Assembly (NCBI GenBank): GCA_913058145.1
Contig: CAJXQM010000026.1
Location: 1-38,646, forward strand
Direction: 5' to 3'
DNA: 38,646 nt
Origin: an uncultured Colwellia sp.
GTDB taxonomy: Bacteria; Pseudomonadota; Gammaproteobacteria; Enterobacterales; Alteromonadaceae
Under the pieces are notes generated by a model, which was not told the DNA's origin, did no database searches, and was given only the letters and a program-made list of their open reading frames with translations. Positions 38,059-38,646 of the stretch are shown here, piece by piece (the first letter of the stretch is position 1; the number at the start of each line of letters is the position of its first letter). Both the position numbers and the translations under genes were made by a program.

Positions 38059-38646
38059 CTATAGGTCTGCTAGCTTAGGTAATGCAGTAAAAGCACCTTT
38101 CTTCTGACAGGTAAATGCACCACATTTAGCGCCAAATAATACGGCGGTAGAAATATATTCACGTTGTTCAATAGCATCAAACAATGTTTCTATGTTGGTA
38201 CTATTGTTTACTGTTTCAGCTAAAGAGAATAAAAATCCTGAAATAAAACTATCACCTGCACCGGTGGTGTCAACGGGTGATATTTTAGGTACGTCAACCA
38301 ATACTGAGTAACTATTAGAAGTTACTTGAACCGCATTAGGTCCATCAGTAATAACGACCAATTTTGCGCCTAACGTTAATATGTAAGTAATATATTCTTC
38401 AACACTTACTTGTTTAAGGTGGGCTAAATAGAATGCTTCATCTTTACTTAACTTAATGATGTCGCTTTTTTGAATACACGCTTCAACTCTTTCAGGTAAT
38501 AACGTTAAATCATTCCAAAGTTGTTGGCGTAAATTAACATCAAAACTGATAACAACATTGTTAGCTTTGGCGCTTTCTATGGCGTAAAGCGTATCACTAT
38601 ACATTGGCTGGCTAGTTAATGTGTTTGAACAAAAATGAAAAAAACC
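38059..38646 (-). CDS. Fructokinase, PfkB family (N-terminus beyond the window)
   Basis: C-terminal part (195 codons) of a ribokinase/PfkB-family sugar kinase; the frame stays open to the window edge, with GFFHFCSNTLTSQP upstream of the first internal methionine, so the gene is incomplete here and not truncated in the genome. The ATP/catalytic signature DTTGAGDSFISGFL is near the middle and FDVNLRQQLW, typical of fructokinases, near the start of the visible part. It would phosphorylate fructose to fructose-6-phosphate, fitting pgi next to it. Another sugar substrate is possible. Confidence 0.88.
   Translation of the reverse strand, partial: GFFHFCSNTLTSQPMYSDTLYAIESAKANNVVISFDVNLRQQLWNDLTLLPERVEACIQKSDIIKLSKDEAFYLAHLKQVSVEEYITYILTLGAKLVVITDGPNAVQVTSNSYSVLVDVPKISPVDTTGAGDSFISGFLFSLAETVNNSTNIETLFDAIEQREYISTAVLFGAKCGAFTCQKKGAFTALPKLADL

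Overview
The window is AT-rich chromosomal DNA from a marine gammaproteobacterium. Protein similarity and gene order (typA near yihY-dtd-yiiD, uvrA divergent from yajR, aroQ-accB-accC, dsbD-fxsA-groSL) point to Alteromonadales, most likely a Colwellia/Thalassotalea-type organism. That placement is inferred from remembered family sequences; no search was run. The bulk is core housekeeping DNA. I see no phage, insertion sequence, CRISPR array, tRNA or rRNA.

Layout. 1-4.2 kb: typA (bipA) faces a type III glutamine synthetase, with two terminator hairpins between them. 4.5-8.8 kb: a small TM2-like membrane protein, then yihY-dtd, a convergent spermidine-synthase-like methyltransferase, a GNAT/YiiD thioesterase fusion and a YeeZ-like dehydrogenase. 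8.8-11 kb: a short membrane protein, dusC and rluF (tRNA and rRNA modification), with a possible 88-residue gene antisense to the dusC end. 11.2-16.3 kb, minus strand: uvrA, an unannotated 58-residue single-span membrane protein, and a stand-alone prpE. 16.4-25.8 kb: an SLC13 transporter, yajR, a Gre-like factor, fadH with a FadR-like operator, pssA, a short Omp85 outer-membrane protein coupled to a small membrane ORF, and a decayed acyl-CoA thioesterase. 25.9-30.1 kb: ssb, an unknown gene, an oxidoreductase-like Cys-rich small protein, and aroQ-accB-accC. 30.5-35.5 kb: dsbD, a broken remnant of cutA, fxsA, groS and groL. 35.8-38.6 kb, minus strand: fructokinase (cut by the window edge), pgi and a dual-specificity phosphatase.

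How the genes work together. aroQ-accBC joins shikimate and fatty-acid initiation genes; fadH and pssA serve fatty-acid breakdown and phospholipid synthesis. The fructokinase-pgi pair converts fructose to glucose-6-phosphate, and the phosphatase sits in the same run. fxsA and groSL each have a sequence resembling a heat-shock (sigma32) promoter.

I found no convincing complete new multi-gene system. The most informative non-routine items are two gene relics (cutA and a hotdog thioesterase), two or three small membrane-protein genes below usual size limits, an unusually long structured groS-groL spacer, a perfect 26-bp palindrome downstream of the phosphatase gene, and a FadR-like site over the fadH ribosome binding site.
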